Below are positions 1-7,590 of a stretch of 43,567 bases of DNA, in pieces. The position numbers were made by a program, and so were the translations under genes. Numbering within the stretch: the stretch's first letter is position 1; each line of letters begins with the position of its first letter. The notes below the pieces were generated by a model. That model ran no database searches and was not told where the DNA came from. It saw nothing but the letters and a program-made list of their open reading frames with translations. This DNA is from Cytophagales bacterium (GTDB lineage: Bacteria > Bacteroidota > Bacteroidia > Cytophagales > Spirosomataceae), in contig JAAFJE010000032.1 of assembly GCA_013298025.1 (NCBI GenBank), forward strand, positions 1-43,567. Reading direction: 5' to 3'.

Positions 1-2
1 GG

Positions 3-122
3 ATGAGAGAGTATATCAAAGGTAAACATCAATCTATATTTGCGGATTTGACATATAAATTTGCCCGTTGGGTCAATATACAACTAGCTTATAATCAAAA
101 ACTTATAAAAATCATCGGGTAG
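3..122 (+). CDS. 3' end of an unidentified gene (partial at window edge)
   Basis: One frame is open from the window edge to a TAG at 120-122 and gives 39 residues rich in aromatic and basic residues (…FARWVNIQLAYNQ…). It lies on the same strand as the phosphatase gene about 100 bp downstream, so it may be the end of the preceding gene of that operon. I do not recognise the family from this fragment. In-frame ATG codons inside it mean nothing for the true start, which lies outside the window. Confidence 0.4.
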   Translation: MREYIKGKHQSIFADLTYKFARWVNIQLAYNQKLIKIIG

Positions 123-225
123 AGTAGGAAAAGTGTTGTTAGCAATACAGGAAATAATACATTTTCCTATTTTTATCCTCAATTTGCCTTTTGTAATTTG
201 TCGTATCCCTTTTTCAATAAAGACC

Positions 226-1596
226 ATGAAGAAAACTGTTGTTATAGATATTGTAGGACTGAGTAGCAGCGTAATTGGCGAGTATATGCCTTTTTTGCAA
301 CAATACTTAGAAAAAAGACATTTGACCAAAATCAAACCTATGTTGCCAGCCGTTACTACCACGGCACAAAGCTGCTATCTTACGGGCAAATACCCCACTG
401 ACCACGGCATTGTGGGCAATGGCTGGTACGACCGCCAAGATGCCGAAGTGAAGTTTTGGAAACAGTCGAATAAATTGGTGGAGGCTGAAAAGATTTGGGA
501 AGCCGCCAAGCGTCAAAATCCTGCGTTTACGTGTGCTAAAATGTTTTGGTGGTACAATATGTATGCCACAGCCGACTACTCGGTTACGCCTCGACCACAA
601 TACCATGCCGATGGCGTAAAAGCTCCCGATTGCTATTCGTATCCTGCCAGTCTTAGAGATGACTTACAGGCTGCATTGGGTACTTTTCCCTTGTTTAATT
701 TTTGGGGCCCCAACGCCAATATCAAATCGTCTAAGTGGATTGCCGATGCTTCGGTGTGGGTGGACAAGCAATATGACCCTACCTTGAGCCTCATTTATTT
801 GCCTCATTTAGATTATTGTTTACAAAAATTTGGCACAGATTTTAGCAAAATCAAACAAGAACTCTGCGAAATTGATACCCTTTTAGCAGGTTTAGTAAAA
901 CATTTCCAAGAAAAAGACGCACAAATCATCATTTTATCGGAATACGGCATCAACAATGTGAGTCGGCCAATCCATATCAATCGTATTTTACGAGAAAATG
1001 GACTCATCAATGTTCGTGTCGAAAGAGGTTTAGAATTACTTGATGCAGGAGCGTCGGCGGCTTTTGCTACAGCCGACCACCAAATTGCCCACGTGTATAT
1101 CAACGACCCAAGCAAAAAGGCATTAGTAAAACAAATCCTTGAAAAAGTGGCAGGTATTGGTTTGGTGTTGGATGAAGAAGGAAAAAAAGCCCATCACCTC
1201 GACCACGAGCGTTCGGGCGATTTGGTGCTGGTAGCCGATGCCGATAGCTGGTTTACTTATTACTATTGGTTCGACGATGCCAAAGCTCCCGATTATGCCC
1301 GTTTGGTGGACATCCACCGTAAGCCGGGCTATGACCCTGTTGAAATGTTTATGAATCCTGCTAACCCATTTATCAAGCTGAGAGCCGCTTATAAATTAGC
1401 TAGAAAGTTGTTGGGATTCAGGTATTTAATGGATGTGATTCCCTTAGATGCCAGTTTGGTCAAAGGCTCGCACGGTAGTATTTTGGTGGACGAGGCGTAT
1501 TATCCTGTATTGATTACCGACCAACCGATTGCAGGCGATGCCATTGAAGCCACGGCGGTATATGATGTAATTTGGCAACATATTTTTGGGAAATAG
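226..1596 (+). CDS. Alkaline phosphatase-superfamily (nucleotide pyrophosphatase/phosphodiesterase) protein
   Basis: A 456-residue type I phosphodiesterase/nucleotide pyrophosphatase-like enzyme. The N-terminus carries the first metal Asp (VIDIVG) and a Thr nucleophile region (PAVTTTAQSCYLTGKYP, about residues 42-58). Further ligand candidates are PHLDYCLQ, the SEYG strand, the ADHQ segment and the C-terminal GSHGS. The frame opens at 133, but the extra 31 residues look like a non-conserved hydrophobic leader, so the ATG at 226 (MKKTVV) is preferred. No signal peptide remains with that start, suggesting a cytoplasmic enzyme. Family and length resemble the phosphatase member of bacterial ebo clusters (from memory, not tested). 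Its substrate cannot be read from sequence. Confidence 0.8.
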   Translation: MKKTVVIDIVGLSSSVIGEYMPFLQQYLEKRHLTKIKPMLPAVTTTAQSCYLTGKYPTDHGIVGNGWYDRQDAEVKFWKQSNKLVEAEKIWEAAKRQNPAFTCAKMFWWYNMYATADYSVTPRPQYHADGVKAPDCYSYPASLRDDLQAALGTFPLFNFWGPNANIKSSKWIADASVWVDKQYDPTLSLIYLPHLDYCLQKFGTDFSKIKQELCEIDTLLAGLVKHFQEKDAQIIILSEYGINNVSRPIHINRILRENGLINVRVERGLELLDAGASAAFATADHQIAHVYINDPSKKALVKQILEKVAGIGLVLDEEGKKAHHLDHERSGDLVLVADADSWFTYYYWFDDAKAPDYARLVDIHRKPGYDPVEMFMNPANPFIKLRAAYKLARKLLGFRYLMDVIPLDASLVKGSHGSILVDEAYYPVLITDQPIAGDAIEATAVYDVIWQHIFGK

Positions 1597-1623
1597 TTTG
1601 AAATAAATGCTTTTCCGTCTAAA

Positions 1624-2502
1624 TCAGCGTCGGTCTTGTCGCCTAAATTCTACAGGTGAAAGACCGACGTATTTTTTGAAAAGCTTGGCAAAATAATTGG
1701 GATATTCAAATTCAAGCAAATAGGCAATTTCGGATACCGAATGCGAAGTATGGAGCAAATATTTTTGGGCTTCTTGAATAAGGTTTTGATGCACCATTTC
1801 GATAGCCGATTTGCCTGCCACAGCCTTACAAATACGGTTGAGATGCACTGGAGAAATATGGAGTTGCTCGGCAAAAGCTGGAATACTTTGGTGGGGCGAT
1901 GCCCCTTTGATGAGTTGCTGGAAACGCCTGAAATAACCCATTTGCAAAGAATCGCCTTGCCATTGGTTTTTCTGCGTTGTGAGCCGATGAGTGTATAAAA
2001 AAAACTGCGTTAACAAAGCCCTAATCATCAACGAGCGTTCGGGTTGCTCGCTGAAAAGCTCTTCTTCTAAATGCTTGAGTAAGGTAAGCATGGTATCAAA
2101 CAAATTTTCTTCTGTAAAATATTGTAAAACCCTGATTTTCTCAAACGTTTGCCACACAGGATGCGATGTTTGAAAAATATCTTCTATGATACTAGCCGAT
2201 AAAGTCAGAATAAAGCCCTCTACAGGCGGATTATAGGTTAACCCATGCAAGGCGGTGGCAGGTATCACAATCACACAGGGGGCTTCGATGGTTTGGCTTT
2301 CAAAAGCATCTTGAAAGCTTAAAGAACCATTTTTTATGATAAAAACCTGAAATAATTGAATATGTACATGAGGATTTATATGCCAATCGAAATCTTTACT
2401 CCGAGAAGCAATGCTTTCTAAAAAAATATACTCCGCCGAATATCTCCCCGATTCGTCGCCGTATAGCCCATCATAATTGATTATCTTCTTATTTTCTTGC
2501 AT
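1624..2502 (-). CDS. AraC-family transcriptional regulator, PobR-like
   Basis: A 292-residue regulator with an N-terminal cupin-like sensor half (HINPHVHIQLFQVFIIKNGSL, about residues 41-61, is the usual histidine-containing strand pair) and a C-terminal double helix-turn-helix of AraC type (ISPVHLNRICKAVAGKSA…, then VSEIAYLLEFEYPNYFAKLFKKYVGLSPVEFR). The sensor half resembles PobR-type regulators, which respond to aromatic acids. It is divergent from the extradiol dioxygenase gene, so it most likely controls the 2.6-7.3 kb catabolic operon with an aromatic acid as effector. The ligand is inference. A Bacteroidota -7 element on the minus strand lies at 2562-2569. Confidence 0.88.
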   Translation of the reverse strand: MQENKKIINYDGLYGDESGRYSAEYIFLESIASRSKDFDWHINPHVHIQLFQVFIIKNGSLSFQDAFESQTIEAPCVIVIPATALHGLTYNPPVEGFILTLSASIIEDIFQTSHPVWQTFEKIRVLQYFTEENLFDTMLTLLKHLEEELFSEQPERSLMIRALLTQFFLYTHRLTTQKNQWQGDSLQMGYFRRFQQLIKGASPHQSIPAFAEQLHISPVHLNRICKAVAGKSAIEMVHQNLIQEAQKYLLHTSHSVSEIAYLLEFEYPNYFAKLFKKYVGLSPVEFRRQDRR

Positions 2503-2561
2503 AAGCTATGTTCTAATTTTATCCTTAAAAGTAAGAAAAGTTTCCTGAGAAAAGTATTCCC

Positions 2562-2575
2562 CAAACGTAATTTTG
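2562..2575. promoter_or_regulatory. Overlapping divergent -7 elements (regulator / catabolic operon)
   Basis: The plus strand has TAATTTTG at 2568-2575 and the minus strand has TACGTTTG at 2569-2562. Both match the Bacteroidota -7 consensus TAnnTTTG and they share two bases. The first would drive the dioxygenase, the second the AraC regulator. No clean -33 TTTG was found for either, as expected for activator-dependent promoters. The plus element overlaps the alternative TTG start at 2573, which supports the ATG at 2612 for the dioxygenase. Confidence 0.5.
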
Positions 2576-2611
2576 TCATCGAAAATTTATCCCAGACCAG
2601 CCATAACATTT

Positions 2612-3571
2612 ATGATAGACAACCTTACATGGGAACTAGCCCACTTGGCTCACGTAGAACTGCTTACGCCTAAACTAGACGAAAGCATTCGCTTTTTTAC
2701 CGAAATTTTGGGAATGTCTATTGCCGAAACCGCAGGCGATTCGGCGTACTTACGTGCTTATGACGACTACGAGCATTATACCCTCAAACTTACAGCCCAC
2801 AAACACGCTGGTATTGGGCATTTTGCTTGGCGTACCCGTAGCCGAGAAGCCTTAGAACGACGAGTAAGGGCTTTGGAAGCGACCAAGTTGGGTATCGGCT
2901 GGTGCGAAGGCGAGTGTGGCTATGGCGATACCTACCGATTTCGCTATCCTGACGGGCATTTGTGTGAAATCTATTTCGATACCCGAAAATTTAAAGCCGA
3001 TGAACATAACAAATCAGCTTTGAAAAACACCGCTAGTAAATACCCCGGCAGAGGCATGAATGTACGCCGCATCGACCACCTGAATCTATTGGCAAAAGAC
3101 ATTGTAGCCTTCCGAAATTTTCAGTTTGGAGTACTGGGTGGCCGCATGACCGAAACCATTATTTTCGATGGCGAACCCAAAGGCGTTTGGGTATCGGTCA
3201 ATTCTAAATCCTACGATTTAGCCATCACCGAAGACCATTCGGGTTTATCGGGTCGTTTTCACCATCTTACGTATGCCGTTAATAGCCGTGAAGAAGTGCT
3301 TTTGGCGGCAGATGTAGCTTTAGAAAATGGCGTTTTTATCGAAACTGGGCCACATAAACACGCCATTCAGCAAACGTTTTTCTTGTACTTGTATGAGCCA
3401 GGAGGCAATCGTATCGAAATAGCCAATCCAACAGCTCGCTTGGTGCTTGACCCCGACTACGAAACCATTGTTTGGAACAAAGAAGAACGCCTGAAAGGAC
3501 AAGCATGGGGGCTGAAAACCGTAGAGAGTTTTCATACCAGAGGTACACCCATGCCCGACGAGCTTTTGTAA
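2612..3571 (+). CDS. VOC-superfamily extradiol (catechol 2,3-type) ring-cleavage dioxygenase
   Basis: A 319-residue protein of two tandem vicinal-oxygen-chelate modules, the layout of type I extradiol dioxygenases. The predicted iron ligands lie in the second module: H156 (RRIDHLNLL), H217/H218 (RFHHLTYAV) and E269 (GNRIEIANP), matching the His-His-Glu triad known from XylE/BphC. It would open a dihydroxylated aromatic ring next to a hydroxyl group using O2. It is the first gene of a cluster whose other members handle 4-oxalomesaconate, so the natural substrate may be gallate or a related carboxylated catechol. The usual gallate dioxygenase is of the unrelated LigB type, so this would be a substitution. 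An earlier TTG start at 2573 is rejected because it overlaps the promoter. Confidence 0.85.
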   Translation: MIDNLTWELAHLAHVELLTPKLDESIRFFTEILGMSIAETAGDSAYLRAYDDYEHYTLKLTAHKHAGIGHFAWRTRSREALERRVRALEATKLGIGWCEGECGYGDTYRFRYPDGHLCEIYFDTRKFKADEHNKSALKNTASKYPGRGMNVRRIDHLNLLAKDIVAFRNFQFGVLGGRMTETIIFDGEPKGVWVSVNSKSYDLAITEDHSGLSGRFHHLTYAVNSREEVLLAADVALENGVFIETGPHKHAIQQTFFLYLYEPGGNRIEIANPTARLVLDPDYETIVWNKEERLKGQAWGLKTVESFHTRGTPMPDELL

Positions 3572-3630
3572 AATAGTCATTTTTATACGTCCTAAATTTC
3601 CACAGATTAAGTATTAATGTAGAATTGTGA

Positions 3631-3812
3631 ATTGTTAATTAGTACTGTACAAAAGATTAGCTTTATTATTCAACTAAAATGGCGTAGCGGCAACCCTTGC
3701 GGTTGCCACATTCCAAATGGCAACCGCAAGGGTTGCTGCTACGCCAAAAAATGCGAAGAATAAGGACGCTTTTGAACAAAATAAAATCCTTCGTACAGCC
3801 CTAATTATCAAT
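3631..3812. repeat. MITE-like palindromic element with a 29-bp central hairpin
   Basis: This fills the dioxygenase-galB gap. The core is a hairpin: 3680-3708 pairs with 3718-3746 over 29 bp with one mismatch around a 9-nt loop (GGCGTAGC…GCTACGCC). Outer arms at 3631-3650 and 3793-3812 are also inverted repeats (17 of 20 match). The intervening arms are AT-rich and loosely complementary. There is no coding capacity. It looks like a small non-autonomous or REP-type element rather than a terminator, because no clean T-tract follows the hairpin. Confidence 0.65.
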
Positions 3813-3859
3813 TATAAGTTAGTGCTTTGATTTTTAGTGTTTTGCATTTTTGTCAAAAT

Positions 3860-3867
3860 TAATTTTG
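3860..3867 (+). promoter_or_regulatory. -7 promoter element upstream of galB-like gene
   Basis: TAATTTTG matches the Bacteroidota -7 consensus and would start transcription about 25-30 bases before the ATG at 3899. No TTTG sits at the usual 19-21 base spacing, so the upstream element is weak or replaced by activator binding. Together with the palindrome just upstream, it suggests galB-galD may be transcribed separately from the dioxygenase. Confidence 0.35.
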
Positions 3868-3898
3868 CACTAATACTTATTTTTAATAATTGAAACAA

Positions 3899-4618
3899 AT
3901 GAAAAAGAGATTATTAGTCATTGGTGCTCATTCGGGCGACTTTGTTTGGCGGTCGGCAGGCACAATAGCCAAAGCCATTGAAGAAGGAGCGTCAACCCTT
4001 GTTGTGTGTATGTCGTATGGCGAAAGAGGCGAATCGGGCGAGCTTTGGAAAGAAAATCCACAACGAAGTGTTGAAAATGTGAAGGAAATACGTCACCAAC
4101 AAGCCCAACAAGCCGCCGATATACTGGGTACGCCCATCCAGTTTTTAGATTGGGGCGATTATCCGATGTTGATTTCCGACGAAAGAATTACTCAGTTGAC
4201 CAACCTCATTGGCGATTTTGAACCAACGGTTATTCTAACACATTCGGAAAAAGACCCTTTTAATCCAGACCATCCTTTGGCGTTTCAGGCAACTCAACGG
4301 GCTAGGTTGCTTTCGTGTGGTGCAGGCGTACCAAGTGCGTTCAAAAACATAGACCCACCCACTTGGTATTCGTTTGAACCACATCAGCCAGAGTTATGTG
4401 GCTTTGTTCCAGATACTTATATTGATATTACTTCGGTGATGGATAAAAAAATAGCCGCCATGAATTGTATGGGAGCTCAGACCTACCTGCGTGATTATTA
4501 TGCCGAATTGGCGGCACGTAGAGGCAACCACGCCCGTCGGATTTCAGGACAAAAACAGGTACAATACGCCGAGGCTCACCAAAGCCAAGTACCAAGCGTA
4601 AGAGCCAGTATTTTTTAA
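3899..4618 (+). CDS. galB: 4-oxalomesaconate hydratase-like protein (PIG-L/LmbE fold)
   Basis: A 239-residue PIG-L/LmbE-fold protein. In place of the deacetylase AHPDDE signature it has AHSGDFVWR (about residues 10-18), followed by SYGERGESGELW, GDYPM, THSEKDPFNPDHPLA, FEPHQPELC and DITSVMDKK. These are the hallmarks I associate with Pseudomonas putida GalB, which hydrates the enol form of 4-oxalomesaconate to 4-carboxy-4-hydroxy-2-oxoadipate (CHA) with a bound metal ion. The TTG three codons earlier (3890) is less likely than the ATG at 3899. It sits 29 bp before the predicted CHA aldolase and in the same cluster as a GalD-like tautomerase, which supports the assignment. A sugar deacetylase role is much less likely. 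Confidence 0.85.
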   Translation: MKKRLLVIGAHSGDFVWRSAGTIAKAIEEGASTLVVCMSYGERGESGELWKENPQRSVENVKEIRHQQAQQAADILGTPIQFLDWGDYPMLISDERITQLTNLIGDFEPTVILTHSEKDPFNPDHPLAFQATQRARLLSCGAGVPSAFKNIDPPTWYSFEPHQPELCGFVPDTYIDITSVMDKKIAAMNCMGAQTYLRDYYAELAARRGNHARRISGQKQVQYAEAHQSQVPSVRASIF

Positions 4619-4647
4619 CATACGTACTTACTTTAGCCATTTTTGTG

Positions 4648-5265
4648 ATGAATTTAATAGAAGAATTAGCCAAATTTTCGGCGGCTACTTTGCACGAAGC
4701 CTTGGGTAAAAAAGGAGAATTGCCAAGTGCCATCAAGCCTATTAGTCGGCAAATGAAAGTTTGTGGGCCTGCTTATACGGTGCAAACCATGCCACGAGAC
4801 AACGTATTGTTGCACCGAGCATACGCCTACGCCCAAGCCGGCGATGTGCTGTTGGTGCATTGTTCGGGTTTTTATGAAGCGGGCTATTGGGGCGATTTGA
4901 TGAGCCTAGGGGCAAAAACCAAAGGTATCAATGGCTTGGTTATAGATGGCTGTGTAAGAGATGCCGACGACATTGAAGCGATGAATTTCCCTGTGTTTAG
5001 TCGTGGGCTTTGTATCAGAGGCACGTCTAATTACGGCGACGGCACACTCAACGAACCTATCACCATAGGCAATGTGCTGATTAACCCCGGCGATATTGTG
5101 GTGGGCGACCGAGATGGAGTAGTGGTTGTGCCACAAGAAAAAATAGAAGAAACCATCGAAAAGGCAATAGCCAGAGAAGCCAAAGAAGCACGGGTCAGAG
5201 AACAACTACGACAAGGAAACACGTCTATTCAAATTTATGGCTGGGATGTGCAGTTTGGGTATTGA
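4648..5265 (+). CDS. RraA-family 4-carboxy-4-hydroxy-2-oxoadipate (HMG/CHA) aldolase
   Basis: A 205-residue RraA-fold protein with the class II pyruvate-aldolase signature: a glycine-rich turn (SLGAKTKGINGLVIDGCVRDADDI), where the Arg-Asp pair binds pyruvate and metal, and GDRDGVVVVPQEKI. The family includes GalC/LigK/ProA aldolases, which split CHA to pyruvate and oxaloacetate, and also the RNase E inhibitor RraA. Position directly after the GalB-like gene and near GalD favours the aldolase. A GTG lies three bases upstream; the ATG at 4648 is taken as the start. The last step of the pathway is cytoplasmic. Confidence 0.85.
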   Translation: MNLIEELAKFSAATLHEALGKKGELPSAIKPISRQMKVCGPAYTVQTMPRDNVLLHRAYAYAQAGDVLLVHCSGFYEAGYWGDLMSLGAKTKGINGLVIDGCVRDADDIEAMNFPVFSRGLCIRGTSNYGDGTLNEPITIGNVLINPGDIVVGDRDGVVVVPQEKIEETIEKAIAREAKEARVREQLRQGNTSIQIYGWDVQFGY

Positions 5266-5448
5266 GATGATGATTTGAAAATTTGAAGATGAGGTGATTT
5301 GAAGGTGTGAGGATTTGAAAATTTGATGATTTGAAAATTTGAAGATGTGAGGATTTGAAAAAGGCTAATAAAAATCCCTAACTCACAATTAACTAACTTA
5401 CAACTCACTAACTCACAACTCACTCAATATATAAAACCATTGATTGTT
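5266..5448. repeat. Degenerate AT-rich tandem repeat (GATTTGAAAATTTGA units) plus ACTCAC-rich stretch
   Basis: Between the aldolase and dehydrogenase genes, 5266-5360 is a run of imperfect units such as GATTTGAAAATTTGAAGATG, and 5380-5428 is an imperfect run of AACTCACAACTCACTAACT-like units. Similar GATTTGAAAATTTG units recur at 11835-11880, and the ACTCAC type recurs inverted near 43425-43448. This is a dispersed low-complexity family with no coding capacity. Confidence 0.7.
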
Positions 5449-6213
5449 ATGACATTTGCTATATTAGGGCTTGGTGAGGCGGGTGCTCGCTTTGCCAATG
5501 ATTTAGCCCAACAAGGGTACAAAGTGCTAGGATTCGACCCGAATCCACAACGAGCTTTGCACGAAAACGTGCAACTATTGGCAAGTAATGCCGAGGCGGC
5601 GGCACAAGCCGACGTGATTTTTAGCGTAAACTTATCGTCGGTATCGGTAGAAATAGCCCAGGCCATTGCTCCAGTGCTGAAAAAACACCAGTTTTTCTGT
5701 GAAATGAATACTTCTGGACCACAGAAAAAACAACAAATCGCCGAAATACTAGCACCGACGGGGGTAAAAGTGATTGATTTGGCTATTATGGCACCCGTGC
5801 CTCCTCAAGGAATTTTTACGCCATTCTTGGCATCGGGCGAAGCGGCTCAGGAGTTTTTACACGTACTTGCTCCTTTACAATTGCATCTTTCTATGGTCGA
5901 AAATGGCCGTATAGGCGATGCCGCTACCCGTAAATTGTTGCGTTCTATTGTGTATAAAGGCATTGCTGCGGTGGTCTGTGAAGCCGTAGAAGCAGGAGAA
6001 GCCTTTGGTATGGAAAGCTATATCAGAGCACAAATCACGTCTTTGATAGGCGGACAAGCCGACCTTATCGACCGTTTTGTAGAGGGGAGTCGAACGCACG
6101 CTTTACGTCGTATGCACGAAATGGAAGCAGTAATAGAAATGCTCGAAACCAAAGGTATAGAGCCGATTGTAACAAGAGGTACACGCAATAACCTACAAAA
6201 ATTAATTCCATAA
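5449..6213 (+). CDS. NAD(P)-dependent oxidoreductase, 6PGDH-like N-terminus with DUF1932 C-terminus
   Basis: A 254-residue beta-hydroxyacid dehydrogenase-like protein. It starts with a Rossmann motif (FAILGLGEAGARFANDL, GxGxxG at about residues 7-12), has a FSVNLS segment typical of the NAD-binding domain, and ends in a helical DUF1932-like domain (…VEGSRTHALRRMHEMEAVIEML). The TTG at 5440 is rejected in favour of the ATG at 5449. Its TAA is followed at once by the galD ATG, so translation is probably coupled. In this cluster it could oxidise or reduce an aromatic-pathway intermediate, for example a semialdehyde or hydroxy acid. The gallate route proper does not need it, so the substrate is unknown. 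Confidence 0.75.
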   Translation: MTFAILGLGEAGARFANDLAQQGYKVLGFDPNPQRALHENVQLLASNAEAAAQADVIFSVNLSSVSVEIAQAIAPVLKKHQFFCEMNTSGPQKKQQIAEILAPTGVKVIDLAIMAPVPPQGIFTPFLASGEAAQEFLHVLAPLQLHLSMVENGRIGDAATRKLLRSIVYKGIAAVVCEAVEAGEAFGMESYIRAQITSLIGGQADLIDRFVEGSRTHALRRMHEMEAVIEMLETKGIEPIVTRGTRNNLQKLIP

Positions 6214-7293
6214 ATGCAAAGAGCCATTCCCTATATGCACCTCAGAGGAGGCAGTTCTAAAGGACTTTTCTTCAAAGCTTCCGACCTCCCAACCAACGAG
6301 CTATTGCGTAACCAATGGCTTTTATTGGCGATGGAAGGAACGTTGGCAGGCGACCCCCGACAAATCGACGGCTTGGGTGGTGGCTCATCGTTGAGTAGCA
6401 AAGTGGCGATTGTGGGACTGTCGGATTCGGCAGAAGCTGACCTCGACTACCTTTTTGTACAAATACAACAAGGCAAAGGAAAGGTTTCTACAACCCAAAC
6501 CTGTGGCAATATGCTGGCTGGGGTATTGCCTTTTGCCATTGAAGCAGGTTTAATCCCTGCCGAAACACCGCATACCCGTGCACGCATTCGCTTGCTCAAC
6601 ACAGGGGGCATTTGTGAAGTGATTGTACAAACGCCCCAAGGAAGGGTTGAATACAGTGGTACAACGCATATCGACGGCGTAGTGGGTACTTCGGCAGCCA
6701 TTATTTGTAATTACCTCGAAACCGTTGGGGCTACTTGTGGGGCATTATTGCCTACAGGCAAAACGATTGATACCATACAAGGCGTAGCCGCTACGTGTAT
6801 TGATAACGGAATGCCCTTAGTTGTGATGCGTGCCAGCGATTTCGGGCTGACGGGCTACGAAAGCATTATGGCTTTAGAAGCTAATACAAATTTGAAAGAA
6901 AAAATAGAGCAAATCAGGTTGGAAGCAGGGTATTTGATGAACCTAGGCGATGTAAGCCAACAAACCATTCCGAAAATGTGCTTGGTTGCTCCTGCCATGC
7001 AAGGGGGTGCGATTCATACCCGTATGTTTATCCCGCACGTGGTACACGAAGCCATTGGCGTATTGGCGGCGGTATCAGTTGCCACAGCCTGTATTTTACC
7101 CGAAAGCATCACCCAAGGCATTGCCACAGTCGAAGAAGGGGCTTCGTTGTTGTCGATAGAACATCCTTCTGGAGAATTTACGGTGAACCTAAGCTACGAA
7201 CGCCAAGCCAATCTCCTGCCTCATATTATGGCTTCTGGCGTTATCAGAACGGCCCGTTTGTTGAGCAAAGGAGCGGTATTTATTCCGATATAA
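6214..7293 (+). CDS. galD: 4-oxalomesaconate tautomerase-like protein (PrpF superfamily)
   Basis: A 359-residue PrpF/diaminopimelate-epimerase-fold isomerase. Recognisable blocks are LRGGSSKGLFF near the N-terminus, DPRQIDGLGG, SSKVAIVG, TCGNMLAGV (about residue 92, with the catalytic-type Cys), TCIDNGMPLVV, GYLMNLGDVS, TIPKMCLVAPA, FIPHVVHEAIGV and VSVATAC. These agree closely with what I remember of P. putida GalD, which interconverts keto and enol forms of 4-oxalomesaconate for GalB. It starts at the base after the stop of the dehydrogenase gene and is the last gene of the catabolic operon. PrpF of the methylcitrate cycle is the main alternative, but the local gene set does not fit propionate use. 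Confidence 0.85.
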   Translation: MQRAIPYMHLRGGSSKGLFFKASDLPTNELLRNQWLLLAMEGTLAGDPRQIDGLGGGSSLSSKVAIVGLSDSAEADLDYLFVQIQQGKGKVSTTQTCGNMLAGVLPFAIEAGLIPAETPHTRARIRLLNTGGICEVIVQTPQGRVEYSGTTHIDGVVGTSAAIICNYLETVGATCGALLPTGKTIDTIQGVAATCIDNGMPLVVMRASDFGLTGYESIMALEANTNLKEKIEQIRLEAGYLMNLGDVSQQTIPKMCLVAPAMQGGAIHTRMFIPHVVHEAIGVLAAVSVATACILPESITQGIATVEEGASLLSIEHPSGEFTVNLSYERQANLLPHIMASGVIRTARLLSKGAVFIPI

Positions 7294-7590
7294 ATCAAGT
7301 TTTTATTCAATATTACCTTATACTCATGCTCGAAAGAGCAACGATATTTGAAATAAAATATCCATCATTGCTTTGTATTCTTCGTAAAAAAATCAACCTA
7401 AAAGCAAGTTTTAGGCGATTCACTAGCCTTTTTTTCCTGTTCACTTTTAAACCATACTTTCTTTTCACGAAAAATCTTTTTGTATCGGTCTATTACATAA
7501 AAAGGTTGGTGTAATGGCAAATGATTCTCTAAGCTACAAACACTAAACCCCAAGAATTAAAATCTTAATCAAAACTAAATTTGTTATTGT
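7294..7590. other. Non-coding gap after the catabolic operon, with weak terminator-like hairpins
   Basis: No convincing gene. CCTAAAA (7397-7403) pairs with TTTTAGG (7409-7415), and just after it AGGC/GCCT arms are followed by seven T residues, a possible weak terminator for the galD transcript. TAAATTTG at 7576-7583 matches the -7 promoter consensus but sits only 7 bases before the next ATG, so either the lipoprotein mRNA has almost no leader or the match is chance. Confidence 0.35.

Noticed and set aside
133-225. N-terminal extension of the phosphatase gene
   Set aside because: The extra 31 residues are AT-driven hydrophobic sequence with no family match. The ATG at 226 directly precedes the conserved first strand.
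3680-3746. Rho-independent terminator of the dioxygenase gene
   Set aside because: The 29-bp stem is much longer than a terminator, lacks a T-tract, and is nested inside further inverted repeats.
5266-5440. Possible CRISPR-like repeats
   Set aside because: The units are low-complexity and of variable length, without unique spacers, and no cas genes are nearby.
6978-7514. A 178-codon plus-strand frame over the end of galD
   Set aside because: It is out of frame with galD, rich in His/Arg/Cys from reading the wrong frame, and has no family features.
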